Shown here one piece after another: positions 11,901-25,400 of a stretch of 64,000 nt of DNA. The first letter of the stretch is position 1. The number at the start of each line of letters is the position of its first letter. This DNA is from Callorhinus ursinus (Eukaryota > Chordata > Mammalia > Carnivora > Otariidae): NCBI RefSeq assembly GCF_003265705.1, contig NW_020313159.1, positions 1,366,342 through 1,430,341 on the forward strand. Reading direction: 5' to 3'. Both the position numbers and the translations under genes were made by a program. The notes beneath the pieces were generated by a model. The model made no database searches and was not told the origin of the DNA. It saw only the letters and a program-made list of their open reading frames with translations.

Positions 11901-14900
11901 TGTCTTCTCCCAGTGAGGGAGTATGGTCGGCCTCACAGCCAAGGTAAGCAGCCTTCCGGGAGACCCCAGCGAGGCCACGCACCCTCCTCTGTGCGGGCTC
12001 AGGCTGCTCACTCCACTCTCTGTCCTTTGCTCTCCTGAACCTTTCACCTCCTTTGTGCAGCCCATGCTGCACTTCTCCTAGGACAACTGGTCTGAGCCAA
12101 ACACAGTCAAGCATGATATGAAACCACTTCAAATTACGCACTTATTGATCAACCTGAAAATCTACTTAGGGGATTATCTGGTGAGAGTCCTCTATGACAG
12201 TAATTACCTCACAGCAAGAATACATGAGGTGCTCAATAAACAGGTACAAAACTGAACCCATTTATATAATATTTCTAAATGTCACTAATTCTAACTTCCT
12301 ATGTTTCTAACAGTCTTTTGTAAGATCCAAATATTTATGTCATGCATTTATATCATAACTTCTACTGAGATGGACAAGTTACCTAAAAGGGAAATAATTA
12401 GTTGGCTGCATACTATCATCACTAATCTAACACAAATTCAAGCAACATTGTCATCTCATGTTACACTTAATAAATTAGTACACTGCACAATAAACTATTC
12501 TCGATTGGGAGGGTAGGGTGGGAAAGGCACACCTGTACCTTTGGGTGCCAATGTCAACTGGTATGCTCCAGAAATAGTCTTGAAAGACTATTGGCAATAC
12601 CTATCATGATCCCATAAACTTTTTTGGATCCTTTGAATTGATATAAACTTACTCCTGGAAATTTAATCACAAAGAGACATTTCAAGAAAAAAGAAAGATA
12701 TGTTCGTCACTATGTTACATGTGGACAATCTAAACATCCAGGATGGCAGCTGAAGAGTGTATTACAAAGCAACCAAAATGGTTATGAATAGAAAATACTT
12801 ATGAAACAATGTCGAGAACAAAGCAAGAATACAACACTGAATACTAGGATTACAGTACAATCTCATGACTTTGTTCTTTAAAGATGAAATAAATTCGTCT
12901 GTTTGGTGAGGCTAGAACTCAGTATTTTGCTCCCCATGTAATGGCTACCCTGCTCACCTGCAGGAGTGCACAACCACCACGAGCTTGTTTCTCTGTGAGC
13001 TGTGCCGGATGGTCAGCTGGATCTGCCCCAGGGGCGACTGCCCCAGGGTTGTCCCACTGGGGAAGCAAAGCAGAAAGTTACAGCTCTCCTCAGAACTGAA
13101 GGGCTGTGTGTCACTGGCACAAGAAGGAACCAAATTACCCATGGACTTGAACAAAATTTGAACTTCAAACTCTTAATCAACCAGCTGAACTCACATTTCA
13201 AGTAAGGCTTCAACATAACTTAGTCATTCAGAACTGATGAGGCTCGGAGGTCTCCTAATTACAAACATCAATTCCGTCACTACCCAAACCCACGTATGCT
13301 TTCTCAAAGCCCCACACGTTGCTTGCTCTGATTTTTACTGGCAGCCTCTCTGACAAAACACTACCCCTCGCTTTCTCTCTCTCGGGGTTGAAGCACAGAC
13401 TCCCAAGACCACCAACAGTTGCCCCAGCGCAACGTCCCCCAAGATCAACCCAGCTACTCCCCAAATTTGGCTCCTGATAAAAAGTACTTTCTTATTTAAA
13501 ACTGCAGGAAGGGACTGGCTTCTTTTTTCCAAAATAGTGGACGTGAGAAGGTACAGAGGAGAAAAGCATGCTGAGTGTGGGTCACAGACCTGCATGCTTC
13601 CTCTACCCCCAGGAGCACTCATTTCATCTCTGCCTCCACTTCCGATTCCTCAACACACCTCTGAGAACAACAGACAGGAAGAACGGCTTCAAAGGGCAAG
13701 TTTACTCCTTCCGCTGGGAGGAAAAGGCTAACATATGAAGCTTGTGATAACTGTAAGCTGTTTTCCTCCTTCTCTCAAGAACCCTGGGGCACATCTATGA
13801 ATCTGAACACCAGAAAACCACGGCCAGTGGTCGTAACGCTGAGCACACAGGACCTGTTCTTAGGGCACACACACAATCGCTGTGCTAAGAGAACACATCA
13901 GATCTAGACCCTGCCTTCCTGGTCTGAGGACAGCCACACCACGGCTTCACATCTTTCCTACTCATGGAACCTGTTACCCCACTGCTTCCTGACCCTCAAA
14001 TGAGCCAAATATTAGGTCCTAGAAAACAGCAGGTTTATTTTCAAAGTCAAAGACTCAGTGAGCAAAAGGCCAAAGCCATGTGAAGTTCTTTTAACTAACT
14101 TAAAATGATGTTCCCTCCCTACAGCATGAAAGGTGTGTGCTCTGATTTGACAAATACAAAGGGGATGGGATGTCTACTTACTTCTCTAGCTGCCGCAGTC
14201 TCTGCCGAAGTTCCTGGGTGGCGATGGGCAGTGATATGTCTGAGGCTATGCTTGGGGTGGGCTCCTTGACGGAGATGTGGCTGGGCGAGCAGGTGGCACT
14301 GGCCTGAAGGCTGGAGGAGCTTCTGCCCAGGTCTCGTGGCCCCTGGGGGCTGGCCTCCACAGGCTGGGCTCTCTCTTCCACACCAGGCTTATCGCTGCTC
14401 CCGATTACTGGCGTGCACGGGGCTGTGCTGCTGTCACCAGAGCCTGGCGATGCAGACATCTGAGATCTCACCGATATTTTCCTCCCTTCTTTAGAAACAG
14501 AGGGTCGCTTTACTTGAGCTGAATGTTGGTGGTCTGGAGACCTTTCTTGCTTTTCGAGTTGGAGTACCTAGAGGTGGAAATAAACATGAAGTTAAAATCA
14601 GGGACACTAGAACAGCCTGCTACCTGAATGGCTTCAGATTTATTCATTTGCAAATGTTTCTTTAAAAGTCGGCACAAAACACTATAAACAGTCTAGTGTA
14701 TGTTCAGCTACTCTATTATTAAAATAACGCCATATTACAGTCAGTTTAGAAAAAGCAAAGTCTAATGAATCAAAGTATCACTTCCATGATGTGAATGTCG
14801 CATCTGTGTGTTCTCTTCAGCCTCCTCCATTTGCACGCATTCCTGCACAGTTGTGGGGTGAAGTCATTGCTGGGTGAGCCTGAGCCGAGTGCCCCCGAGA

Positions 14901-16370
14901 AAGGATGAGAGGCGAGGACACCCTCTCCAGGGGGCCACCACACACAGCAGCCCTGATGCAGGAGCAGGCCTCACGCTCCTCAGCTTGTGTGAGCACGTGG
15001 ACCCTTTACTTTGCTGGCTTTCATCTGTAGTGTCAAGGTGTGCAATACTCCACTGAGCAGAGCCTGTACTGCACAAACCCTGAACCCTGGGGTTACTGTA
15101 TCAGTGTCACCTTTTCCCGCTTTTATAAAATAAAGCTGCAGAAAACATCTTCATGTTCATGGTCTCTCTGCACTGTGTCTTCCTCCTGAAAGTCAGACTT
15201 GCAGAGAAAAGGTTCTTGGTTCAAGGGGCTCTATCGCTTATGGCCTGGAGACACTGCAGGCCTTTCTGGAGAAACTGTACCAATCCCCAGAGTTGGGACC
15301 AAGTGCAAAGAGACCATGTACAATGCACCCTCCACTAAGTTTGCTTTCATTTTTTAAAAAGTGGGTTCTTTTTAATTTGCATTTTAAAAATCAGTGAGTT
15401 TTAGCATTTTTCATCTGTTTGCCAACTTTATTAATTTTGAACATTTCCTTAGACACTCACAAGAATCACTGTCTATTTTAGACAAAAAAATTTTTGTTTG
15501 TAATTTCTACCACCTTGTAGAATTTTATTAAATTTTCTCTCCTGAATGACCTTTGAAAATTTAATTTGGCCTGCTCAAGCAATCTGGAAATACCAACTTG
15601 GGCAGAGATCTGAGTCCAGGCCTCAATCAGCTCTCCCTTAGTCACCTGGAAACCGTCAGCAGTGGTTTCCTTGCTCCCCAGACGAGTGCCCCATGCCCTC
15701 TGCCACACTCTGGAGCAGTGCCACGAGCGTCGGCAGTGCTGCCCGTTACCCTGTCCACTCCTGCATGTGCTGCAGAAGACTACAGTACCCTGAGAGCGAT
15801 CTTCATCTTCAGAGTGCTGTTGGGACCTGAATTACTGAGTTGGAATCGTTGGTTCATGGTCATGTCATCGCTGGTAAGCAGCTGACTGAGAGGGATCTTC
15901 AGATGCCCCAGAGAACACTGATGCTGTTCATCTTTGACCTGAGGGACACACGACAGAACACACTTAGCTCTGAAGGTAAAGACAGAAAGCATATAAATGT
16001 CCAAATTCCAGTCTTTAAAAAAAACACTTCTGCCATCTCTGGGTAGGGTTCTCATAAATGACTGACACAATGGACACCCTCAGAACTGTGATGAGTGAGG
16101 TTACAGTGTGTTCAAGCCCCATGTGCCTGTCACCTCCTCACCACACAGTTATGAGCACAAAAGGAGCACTGTGTTTTAGGAATCCATTAGAACCCTGAGT
16201 TGAGAGGCAGCAGTCTACACAGATGTGAAGATTAGGAAGACACGTCTTAAATTCTGTGAAAATGGTGACAATACACATTCATGGTGATGCGTCTATCAAG
16301 TTTCTACTGGTGATACTTGTTTATGGAGAAAAACATTACTTTTTTTTTTGTTAAAGATTTTTATTTATTC

Positions 16371-16409
<39 letters not shown>

Positions 16410-19400
16410 AGAGGGAGAAGCAGGCTCCCAAGGAGCGGGGAGCCCGACGCAGGACTCGATCCCAGGACGCTGGGACCATGACCTGAGCCGAAGGCAGACG
16501 CTCAACCATCTGAGCCACCCAGGCGCCCCGAGAAAAACATTTCTAAGTGCCTTTTATTTTTTAAAAAGATTTCATTTATTTATTTGACAGAGACAGAGCA
16601 CAAGCAGGGGGAGCAGCTGAGGGAGAGGGAGAAGCAGGCTTCCCGATGAGCAGGGAGCCCGACGCGGGGCTTGATCCCAGGACCCCGGGATCATGACCTG
16701 AGTCGAAGGAAAAATGCTTAAATGACTGAGCCCCCCAGGCGCCCCTTCTAAGTGCCTTTTAAGCAGTCCCTATTCAAAATCTACCTGGTTGTTTTGAAAA
16801 TTTATAGTATCCACTTTAAATGCATGGCAATTTCTGTCTCCTGAATAATAACCTTCAGCATTACTTCTGTAACACGTACTATTCCTGTTAAATTATTGTA
16901 ATACAAAAAGTCTTTTGTTTTTTTAAACATATTCTTATTTTTAAAGTAGGCCCCATGCCCAATGTGGGGCTTGAACTCATGACCCTATCATGAGTTGCAT
17001 GCTCCATTGACTGAACCATCCAGGCGTCCCAGGAATACAAAATAGTTTAACCAAATAGAGTAAGAATTCTGGAGAGTTCATGGGCTATATGAAAGTAAGT
17101 GGTCAAAGACCCTAACTAAACACGAACACTTAAAAGCCTGATTGCTTATTTTTTTTTAAACTGTAATCACAAAAGCATTTTTAAAAAGATTTTATTTATT
17201 TGAGAGAGAGAGTGAGCACATGTGTGCACGAGCAGGGGGGAGGGGCAGAGGAACAAGCAGACTCCCCGCTGAGCAGGGAGCCAGCTGTGGGGCTCCATCC
17301 CAGGACCCTGAGATCACGACTTGAGCCGAAGGCAAGACACTTAACCAACTGAGCCACCCAGGAGTCCCTTAAATAAATAAAATCTTAAAAAAAATAATAA
17401 AGTTAAAGATCCTGTAATTATTTGAAAAATAGTGCGATTTATGAAGAAAAAATTAGCTAGACAAATACAAAATACAATAATTAGCTAAACATACATATTC
17501 TGTATAAAACAGAATGTAGAAATATAAAACAGCTAACACAGAATAATGGACCAGGCTGGGCACGACCGGCAGACAAGGAGCTAACCCTAACCCCACTGTA
17601 GGACATGCCCTCTCGGACCTCACGATCTCAAGAGGCTGGGGAACGAAGTCAGAGTTGTACAAGCCAGACCGAAAATGAAGGCCCTTAAACTTCTCAAAGA
17701 CTGAATGCTGGGAAACAGGACATAACCAAGAAAAAGGGGAGAGAACTAGGGTTGTGCACGTTTAGCATGCTGGCAACGGGAACGAGCGCACAAGCTGCGC
17801 AATCCATTTGGCGCTTTCCTTGAAGCTCATGTGACAGGAGGGCGGAATATATGACCACTGAGAGTAACAGGTGTGCATTCAAGAAGCTCGGATTCCTCCC
17901 AAGTATGTAATTTATATATATTATATATGTTCAAACATGCAGAGGACTTCTACTTCTGGCTACGATGGAGGAGCCAGACCTAAATTTATCACCCATGTTA
18001 GCTTAAGAACCAGACAAAATGTTCGGGATGATGGGCTCTGGGCTGGACAACGTGAGACACTGGACACAGGAGTGCCCTGAGAGCATGGAAACCAAGTGAG
18101 GTGAGCCTGACAACTATTTCCTGCCTAGCTGGTGTCCAGGCCATGCTTCTGGCATGAGGACCCCAGAGAGATGTGAGGGGTTGCCCTGAGTGAGGAAGGG
18201 TGAAGAAAGCAGGGAGCAGGAGGTTCCAAAGAGAGCCAGAGGCCTCTGAAGACCCCTCATCTTCAGCCAATCAGCACATGAGGGAGCCAACTACCTGAGG
18301 CCAGGAAAGATGCCCCAGGAGGAGCAGGGGACAATTCCCAGAGCACAAAGGGCTGCAGAGAGTATCCATTCCAAAGAGGGAGGAGAAATCTCCTAACACT
18401 AGGGCAGACTAGCAAGGCCACAGGATCCCAAGATTGAACGCTGTCGGGCCTGCCTAACAAAACTTAAATCAAACCTTGAAAGGCTCAGTGTCCAAGTTAC
18501 TTACTTGCAAATGAGAACAAAGCTCCAAAATATCTGAAGGAATACAAAAACCCAGCACTCAATAATGTAAAATTCATAATGAAAAATGACCAGGCAACCA
18601 AAGCAGCAGGAATATATGACCCAAGAGGAGGGAAAGTAATTCACAGAAGCAGATCCAGCAATTATACAGATGACAGAATGAGTAACAAGGTACCAAAAAC
18701 TCTCACACACTAAACACGAGAAGGTAGAGGAAAGACATGGAAGAGAAAAAGATCCAAATGTTTACTTCTAAGATGAAAAATATGTCTGAGATGAAAAACA
18801 CACAGGATGGGATTGACAACAGAAGAGACACTTGAGGCAGGAAAAAATTTGAGCAAGTACTGGCCAAAAATTTTCTAAACTTTAACAACAGCAGACTTTT
18901 CATCAGAAACAACAGAAGATAGTCCTTTAAGAAAATAAAACTGATAAACCCTTTGCCACACTGATCAGGAGAAATAGAGGGAACAGGAAAATTACCAATA
19001 TCAGGAACAAGAAAGGGGACATCTTTCTGGGACATTAAAGGGATATTCTGAATAATGTTGTGCCAAGAAATTCAACAATTTAGATGAAATGGATGAATTC
19101 CCTGAAAGTCATAAATAAAAAAATCATCAAGAAAAAATAAATAACCTAGACAGATCTATATTATTGGAAATTAATTTGTATTTAAATGCCTTCTTATAAA
19201 ACTACAGGCCAAGATGGCTTCACTGGTAGAATCCTCCAAGCACGTGAGGAAAAAACCCAATTCTACATAAACTCTTCTAGAAAAATGCCCAGGAGAGAAC
19301 ACTCCCCAAATCCTTCTATGAGGACAGCATTACCCTGATACAAAAACTAGCATTACAGGAAAACAAACTTACAAATAGTATCCTTCATGACTAAGATACA

Positions 19401-22400
19401 AAAATTCATCACAAAATTTTAGCAAGTTAAATTAAACACATAAAAAGGATACCTCATCATGACCAAGTGGAGTTTGACCCCAAATAAAGGTTTGCAAGGT
19501 TTAACATTTGAAAATCAACAATATATTTTACCATATTTACAAACATAAAAGAAAAAGCTATATGATCATCTCAATAGCTGTACAAAAGCCTTTTAGAAAA
19601 TTCAACACGCATCCATGAAAAAAACACTGAGCAAACTAGTTAGTAGTTGGAGTAGAAGGAAACTTCTGAAAACAACAGACTTAATGGTGAAATCCTGAGG
19701 CTCTCCCCTTAAGAGCGGGAAGGAGGCAAAGATGTCTACTCACTGCAGAGGTGGCAAGGCCACGGCAGGGCAACAAGGCAAGAAAAGGAAGTGAAAGGTA
19801 CCCAAACTGGAGACACAGAAGTAGAAGTAACATCATTAGCAGAAAACCTGACTTCCATATAGAAGGCAATCCTAAAGTATCCATAAAAAGCTGAGAATAA
19901 CCAAGTACAATATCAATATACAAAAGTCAGTTGCATTTCTAGATACTAGAAACAACCATCAAAAGTTGAAAATTGAAAAAAAATTACATATCAAAAAGCA
20001 TGAAATACTTAGGGATAAGTCTGACAAAGATTTATCGATGACGATGATGAGTCCCATAAATTGTACTCTTTAAATCTGTGCAGCGACTTGTATGTTCGTT
20101 GTATTTCTACAATTCTATTAAAAAATGCAAATAAAATACCTCGACTTCGAGGTCCTGGCGCTTGGGATTGTGAATGAAGAAGGTGAAGTTTTCCTCCCAC
20201 ACAGGTTCATTGGTTTTGTACCGAATCTGAAAGAAATGACCAAATGTCAACTTTGTGATATTTTACGTGGAAAAGAGCTACTAAGACTTTGTTTATTCAT
20301 TTACTGTGCTTAGGATGACTTTAATTAAATTCCAAGACATTTATTTACTGAGCCTGTGCTATTATATATTAATTGTGACAGTGTTCAAAGACGGAGACGG
20401 CCCAAAGTGGGTCAGGGAATCCCCAACTGTGTGCCCACCCCAATGACAAGACCTCGTCTGCCCTCTGTCCCACCTCTCCCTCTACATAATGCTGGAAAGT
20501 CATGAAGCTTCCTAAACCGTGAGCATTTAAAAGTGAACAGTGGCCTATAACTTTAAATAATTCCTGAAATGCTTTTCTTATATTAAGAAAGTGGAAGACA
20601 TTACAGCAACAGTAATGCCTCTCAATTCTTGAATAGAATTGTGTTTGTTGAGTTTTAAGGACTGTTGGTTATCTTTCAAACAAAACATTTACAGAGCTTT
20701 CAAAGGAAACTTAGAAATTTATCCCATGTCATTTATCCATGAAATCAAGCAAAAAGCATATTATATTTTTTAGCATTATTTTTAAAAATGAACAATATAT
20801 TTGTTACCCAATAAAGAAGTATGGCTATCTATGAGTGGACTGATTTGAGAAAACAAGAGAAAGATATGGAAATCAATGATCTCACGCCTATACCATCAGC
20901 CAGCTGACCGTTCTCATCTAAAACTGGTGACAGTGACATCACAGGAAACTAGTCAGAATCTTACCTTGCTCTCCTGGGCCTTGTGTCCAACTGACATCTG
21001 GACAAGAGGGTTTGGATTGCTGTTTATTTTCTTCCCTGACTATCCAAAAACAAAACCAGACAAAATAAGTAAGCATACATCTTGAAATGGGGCTTACTAA
21101 AAAGGAGATTACTGGCTCATATTAATAGTCATTTTTATTTATTTCTGATACTTCAGTTACAGGGAATATCTGGGAAGAATTTAATCGGAAAATAATTGCT
21201 GAGCATATCCCAAAGCAAAATTATATCTACCATGAGATAAATTAAGAAAATTCCTGTTTGTATATGATTTTTAAATGCTAAGGTCTTTTATTTTTAAAGC
21301 AAGTTACTTTGGAAAAATGAAATCTTCCAAAAAGATTCAATGCTAATTCCAGCTCTCAAAATTTATCTTACACACATAAGAAGATGAATAAGTGCAGCGA
21401 ATGGAAACAGAAAAGCATGAGGAAGGGCAAACGTAGAAATGTACAATTCAGAACAGTCCCCTGGTTGAAATAATAAAAATACTATAAAGTATCAGAGATG
21501 TCTTCATGTTTTTAACTTAGTACGTTCTGTGCAAACATGTAGCTATCAGATATCAAATCTTGCTTACCAGCTCCTAAGTAATTCTGACTGGAAGAATAAA
21601 CATCAATCTAGAATTGCATTAAATTAAGCAGATATAAATATGAGAAAAATTCAGGAATAAGAAAAAAATGGTAACAAGCATACTTTAGCAGACAGGTGAT
21701 AGAACATAGTAAAACACAACATATATGGGACATGAGGTTTATTTATAACTTAGCCCCACAAGAAGATGCAGTTAAATATCTGTGTTAGTGGGAATTAATT
21801 AGAAGGTCACAAAAGTGTTTTTTAAATAATTTCAGAGTCAATCCTCAACACTGCAGCAATGACAGAAGTAGGCATCAAATTAATATGCTTATCAGAATAA
21901 AATATTACTGGCCCAAACATACTGTGATAATTTATTTTCTGGTTCATCTTTTTGATGAGAATAAATTCTGCAAAATGAAATAAATATTGTTAAAAAAAAT
22001 ACCCCAGGCTATAGACTACTATGGCAGAGAATACTAACTTTTCCCCTAAATCCTTCCTTTAATACTGGAAGCCCGGAGTTCCACCTGAGCACAAGTCCTC
22101 TGTACATGAAAATTCTATTTCTGAACTTCCCTTGCAGTTGGGTGTGGCCAGGTAACAGTCTGGCCTCCAAGGAGGGGCATTCTCCCTTTGTGATGCTACC
22201 TTTGGCTGGAGAAACTGAACAGCAGCGCTTCGGGCCGGATTCTGTTACTTTCCAGGGAAATAAAACTGTCTTAGGCTACAGCGGCTTCTGATACAGCAAC
22301 TGCATTGATACAAAAACTGCTTCCTGGCTAATATAAGTTACTTCATCTCTGAGAAAGTAGCCATCCATTCCTAGAGTTATCGTACCTTATCAATTCTGAG

Positions 22401-25400
22401 ACACACTTTTTTTTTTTTTAACTTTCTAACATCCCTTGAAAACAGAATGAAACTTACAGTTGGTAACTTTATGTACCTGTTTTTAGGCAGGTCCGAATAG
22501 TGAGACAGTTGTTCTTGCTTTAACTGATTTATTTTGCTTCCATTTTCCTTTTGTTGTGTGTGATGTATTAAAAATCTGTATTTATCCTAAGCCTAAAAAT
22601 TCTTCCAATAAACATAAACACTATTAAGCCTTAATAGGAACTTTTCTTTCTTGTGGTACATAAAATAATGGTGCATTTTTAAATGATGTTTTAGATTTCA
22701 TGAAATAAGGTAAAATCACTAAGTTTCTACCATGATGCAATATTCAAAATGCATGAGCACAAGTCAGATATATAGTGAAATGAAAATATGAGTTTTTATT
22801 TTTTTTAACGTTTTATTTTTAGTAGGCTCCATGCCCAACGTGGGGCTTGAACTCACAATGCTGTGATTAAGAGTCACATGCTCTACTGACTGAGCCAGCC
22901 AGGTGCCCCCAAGATAAGTGTTTTTGTTTTTGTTTTTTTAAGATTTTTTATTTATTCATTTGTCAGAGAGAGAGAGAGAGCACAAGCAGAGGGAGAAGCA
23001 GGCTCCCTGCTGAGCAAGGAGCCCAATGCGGGACTCGATCCCAGGATCCCGGGATCATGACCTGAGCCGAAGGCAGACGCTTAACCGACTGAGCCACCCA
23101 GGCATCCCCAAAGATAAGTGTTTTTAAGTTAGACTGTCTTGAATTAAATTTCAGCTGTTTGCAAATGATTATTGAGACCTACATATTTCATCTATTCGTA
23201 CCTTGGTTTTCATGTCTAAAAAATGGACACAGTACCAAAAAAGCCAGGTTTAAATATAATGATGTCATAACAACTAATAGCTACACTGAGCTCTTTTACA
23301 TGCATGATCTTATTTACGGATACTCCAAAAAAGACCGTATCACTTCCAGTCTGTAAGTAACAGAGGGCTGAACACCCTGCTGTAGCACACACTGATGAGT
23401 AGGCCAGACTGCAGTCCAAACCCAGACAGTCGCCTTCATGCCAACCATAATGTCTTGCTGCTTAATGACCTTCAGATATCAAAGAAATGGTGAGGAGAGA
23501 CTGCTGATCTAATTCCTTCCAGTGTTCTGGGAGCAGTTCTTTTAACTGCTGTGCCAACTAGTACTGCGAAGGAGTAAATCACTGGTAGGCCACACTTCAT
23601 CTCAGGGTAGGTAAGGGCTTAATAAATACTATGTCGGAAAGCAGACATTGTTTGTCTTCCTCACTTTTAAAACTGAACTTATTTTCCTACATGAAGTGAT
23701 AAAAAAACATTCCTGATCCCTTTGGATAGAATTTTCTTAAAACAATTAACATTTAATCCACCCCTCCCCAAATATTTAAGCCTAAAATGTTCAAAGAAAT
23801 CAGAGAAAAAATAATAAAACGCCGTTAAGTCACAGAAAAGTTAACAATTTAGCCAGAAAATACATGTTCATGTTGTTTTAGGGAGTGGAGCTTAGTTTTC
23901 AATATACCTCATTTAATGAAATTTAAAGCTTCTCGAAAGATCTGTCACCCAAACCCAGCAGCACCAAAAGCCATGAGGTCACCGACTAAAAAATGGCCCT
24001 AACTCAGCATATTGGAAGAGGTGATTTCTACACGGAGAGTCACAGTGCACAAGGAAGAAATGTCTTGAAATCATAATCTAGAAACCGGCTGAGTTTTTAA
24101 ATAAACCTTCTATCTCACCATTTTCACAAATTCAAATCCAATTAAAATGCAGATGATTTAAAACCATCTTAGATACTGCTGCCTAAGACCAGTAAGACAG
24201 AAGTCTAATTTACCGTACTGGTACTTTATAAAATTTATCTTCAAACTTGACAAATTCTTCTAACTACTAATCCTTGGGTAACAGAAAGGACCCCTCTAAC
24301 TAGACAACTGATGACTACATTAGTAGGAACGCAATTTGTCAAGAGACCCACAAGAGTTAAAAAGCATCATCTCTTTCAATATGTTTCAATTAACTTTTCA
24401 AAGGGAAGCTATTAGTTTACCTTTAAAGCTTTCTGAACTGCAGACTTCTTCAAGACATCAGGGTTAAATTCTAATGGGTTACTCTTTCAAGTCAGAAGAA
24501 AATGAATATACCAAGGGTTAATAAAACATGCAATGAGGAGTTTATGTAAGGTTAATGACATGAAAATTTATGAGAACAAAAAAAATCTTTAAATGAAAAT
24601 CACCAACAATAATGACACAAAAAACCAGTAGAACTCATTTTTAGCACATAAAATTCTTTATGCCCAAGTTTTTATCTTAGAATAAGCCTTTGTAAATATC
24701 AAAACACATTTCCTCTAGGATTACTACGATCCTTTGGGATTATTGTTCTTTTTATACTCCCAGCCCTCTTGTCTTTGAGATTTGAAAAACCCAGGAGTGA
24801 CAGTTTAAGAAAGGGTTCTATTTACTATCCTTTACTTGAATAAACCCCTAAAATATCAACCGTATATACAATACAGGCTTTACCTAAACTACAAACGAAT
24901 GGGCTGTATATGCCCAAATTGCTCTCAAGTCAGCTCATACCCTAGCCTAGCAGATGCTACTTTACTTCCTTCGGAGATTTACCTTCTTTGTGCAAAACCA
25001 CAGCAGGGGTGGGCCTTCTCTACTTCACTCCCATTCTCTCCCAAGCATCAAATGCAGAAGCTGATCACATCATTTCAAAAGTCTGTCCTGGCTTTAAAGT
25101 TCTATTATTATGGGTTTTATTGTTCTACTTTTATTGACTTCTTAAAAAAATTCATTACTTTCTTGCCTTCAAGAGGGCAAGACTGATTTGTTTCACAAGC
25201 TCCTTCAAGGACTAATATTTAAGATTAAAGATTTTATCATGTTAGTTGTAATTACCTTCCTACGACAAACTGCTTTTATTATGTTTTCATTAAACAGCAG
25301 ATTTCATAACGAAGAAAGATGGACCACTAGCTTCCCTGCCTCCTGTGGCCATGGCAGGCTGCTCCAGATGAGAAGATAAAAACATTTGGCCAAAAGGAAT

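Larger units (their letters stand above)
21040..24420. other. ESYT2 intron between exons 14 and 15
   Basis: AT-rich, with two SINEs (22795-22910, 22926-23110). A piece at about 22070-22290 looks like an old LTR or DNA repeat of uncertain family. Nothing else recognised. Confidence 0.55.
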
